The notes under the pieces were generated by a model that saw nothing but the letters and a program-made list of their open reading frames with translations, was not told the DNA's origin and did no database searches. Position numbers and translations under genes: made by a program. From Lagopus muta (taxonomy: Eukaryota; Chordata; Aves; Galliformes; Phasianidae): 64,000 nt of DNA. Shown in pieces: positions 63,330 through 64,000 of the stretch (the stretch's first letter is position 1; every line of letters begins with the position of its first letter). Location of the stretch: positions 16,193,501 through 16,257,500 of the forward strand of contig NC_064443.1 of assembly GCF_023343835.1 (NCBI RefSeq), in the 5' to 3' direction.

Positions 63330-63830
63330 AAATAACGTCTGATGACAAATTTACAGCTACAGCAACTGCATGCTAAGTGCGTTTTACCCCAGCTAGTTGT
63401 GTGTCACAAGTTGTCAGTACAGATTGGTGGGGAAAGAGTATGAAATATTCATGAAGTTATCAATGGCACTGAGATACCCAGTTAATTATGCTGCTCAGCA
63501 CTTCCTCGCAGGCTCAGAGTGCCCAGCCCGACTTCCTCGTTAACATAACGGTTTGATTGTGCCTTTATGGCAGCCTCCGAACCACTGACACACCGCCATG
63601 CTCTTGGACCAACTCCATCTTAATTAGCTTTGCTGCCACTGGAATTAGGCGACATGTTGTAGAAGTCACTTAAATTAACTCCCGACTCTTCCTCAGACAG
63701 ATGGGGCCTCAATGCTCGTGCCTGCCTATTACGTTTGTTTAATCATTCTTTAAAGGACTGTCACAAACAGGCAGCATGCCATAACGTGTGGCTGCGTCAG
63801 AAATGTGACCTTATCTCCAGTGCTTTCTGA
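63330..63830. other. candidate conserved regulatory element
   Basis: Repeat-free, moderately AT-rich block with homeodomain cores TTAATTA (63,482-63,488) and TTAATTAG (63,620-63,627) and a TAAATTAA (63,671-63,678), plus ATATTCATGAAG at about 63,445. The dense motif content suggests a developmental enhancer, but conservation cannot be judged from one sequence. Confidence 0.25.
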
Positions 63831-64000
63831 AAAAGAATGTGTTTCTTAGAAGGTATCTGCGTTTCTCAAGGCAACACATGCTGAGAGGGACTACAGCATC
63901 GCCTTCCCAAAGCTCTCTGCTGTGCTAGCAACTGCAGGACAGCTGGAAGAAGCCCAAATGGTGCAGGGTGGGGAATTCTTAAGCATAACAACCCAGATTT

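Larger units (their letters stand above)
48401..64000. other. gene-free interval upstream of PROK2
   Basis: Over 15 kb without a coding exon that I can support; frames such as 53024-53506 (plus), 52070-52534 (minus) and 62322-62717 (minus) have no domain and overlap one another. I saw no clear CR1 copy. Simple sequence: (GT)n near 57,066. A canonical E-box CACGTG lies at 49,526-49,531. The last 700 bp look element-like (see separate entry). By synteny this leads toward RYBP. Confidence 0.5.

Noticed and set aside
1-64000. Endogenous retroviruses, LTRs, other virus-derived elements, tRNA or rRNA genes, CRISPR arrays
   Set aside because: I looked for terminal repeats, gag/pol-like frames, cloverleaf sequences and regular spaced repeats and saw none I could support.

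Overview
The window is vertebrate nuclear DNA, and almost certainly from a bird. It has short introns with GT-AG ends, sharp CpG islands at the promoters, and a small number of interspersed repeats. The repeats I can name are 3' ends of the CR1 LINE, the signature LINE of birds and other reptiles; I saw no mammalian-type SINEs. Three orthologues can be read exon by exon in the order EIF4E3 (minus), GPR27 (plus), PROK2 (minus). This is the order on human 3p13 (FOXP1-EIF4E3-GPR27-PROK2-RYBP). A galliform is likely, on the chromosome corresponding to chicken 12, but that is inference.

Layout. 1-10 kb: 3' flank and untranslated end of EIF4E3, with CR1 copies. 10,035-23,702: the EIF4E3 coding sequence in seven exons (203 aa), with a CpG-island promoter at about 23.2-23.9 kb and a second, internal CpG island just upstream of exon 2 (17.88-18.10 kb). 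24-33 kb: intergenic DNA with a CTCF-like site. 33-35.1 kb: CpG island and single-exon GPR27 (380 aa), followed by about 1 kb of AT-rich 3' UTR. 36-43.6 kb: intergenic. 44,316-48,116: PROK2 in three exons (109 aa), with its 3' UTR below and a CpG-island promoter at about 47.2-48.4 kb. 48.4-64 kb: gene-free, presumably the start of the PROK2-RYBP intergenic interval.

The genes do not form one pathway. EIF4E3 encodes a class III cap-binding translation factor. GPR27 encodes an orphan rhodopsin-class receptor of the SREB family. PROK2 encodes a secreted ligand for prokineticin receptors. Their long-conserved adjacency suggests shared regulatory landscape rather than shared function. All three reading frames are intact, every inferred splice junction is GT-AG, and the phases join exactly. 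I found no evidence of an undescribed system. The observations most worth following are the internal EIF4E3 island with its 94-nt polypurine run, an overlapping poly-glycine upstream ORF on GPR27, and the exon make-up of PROK2.
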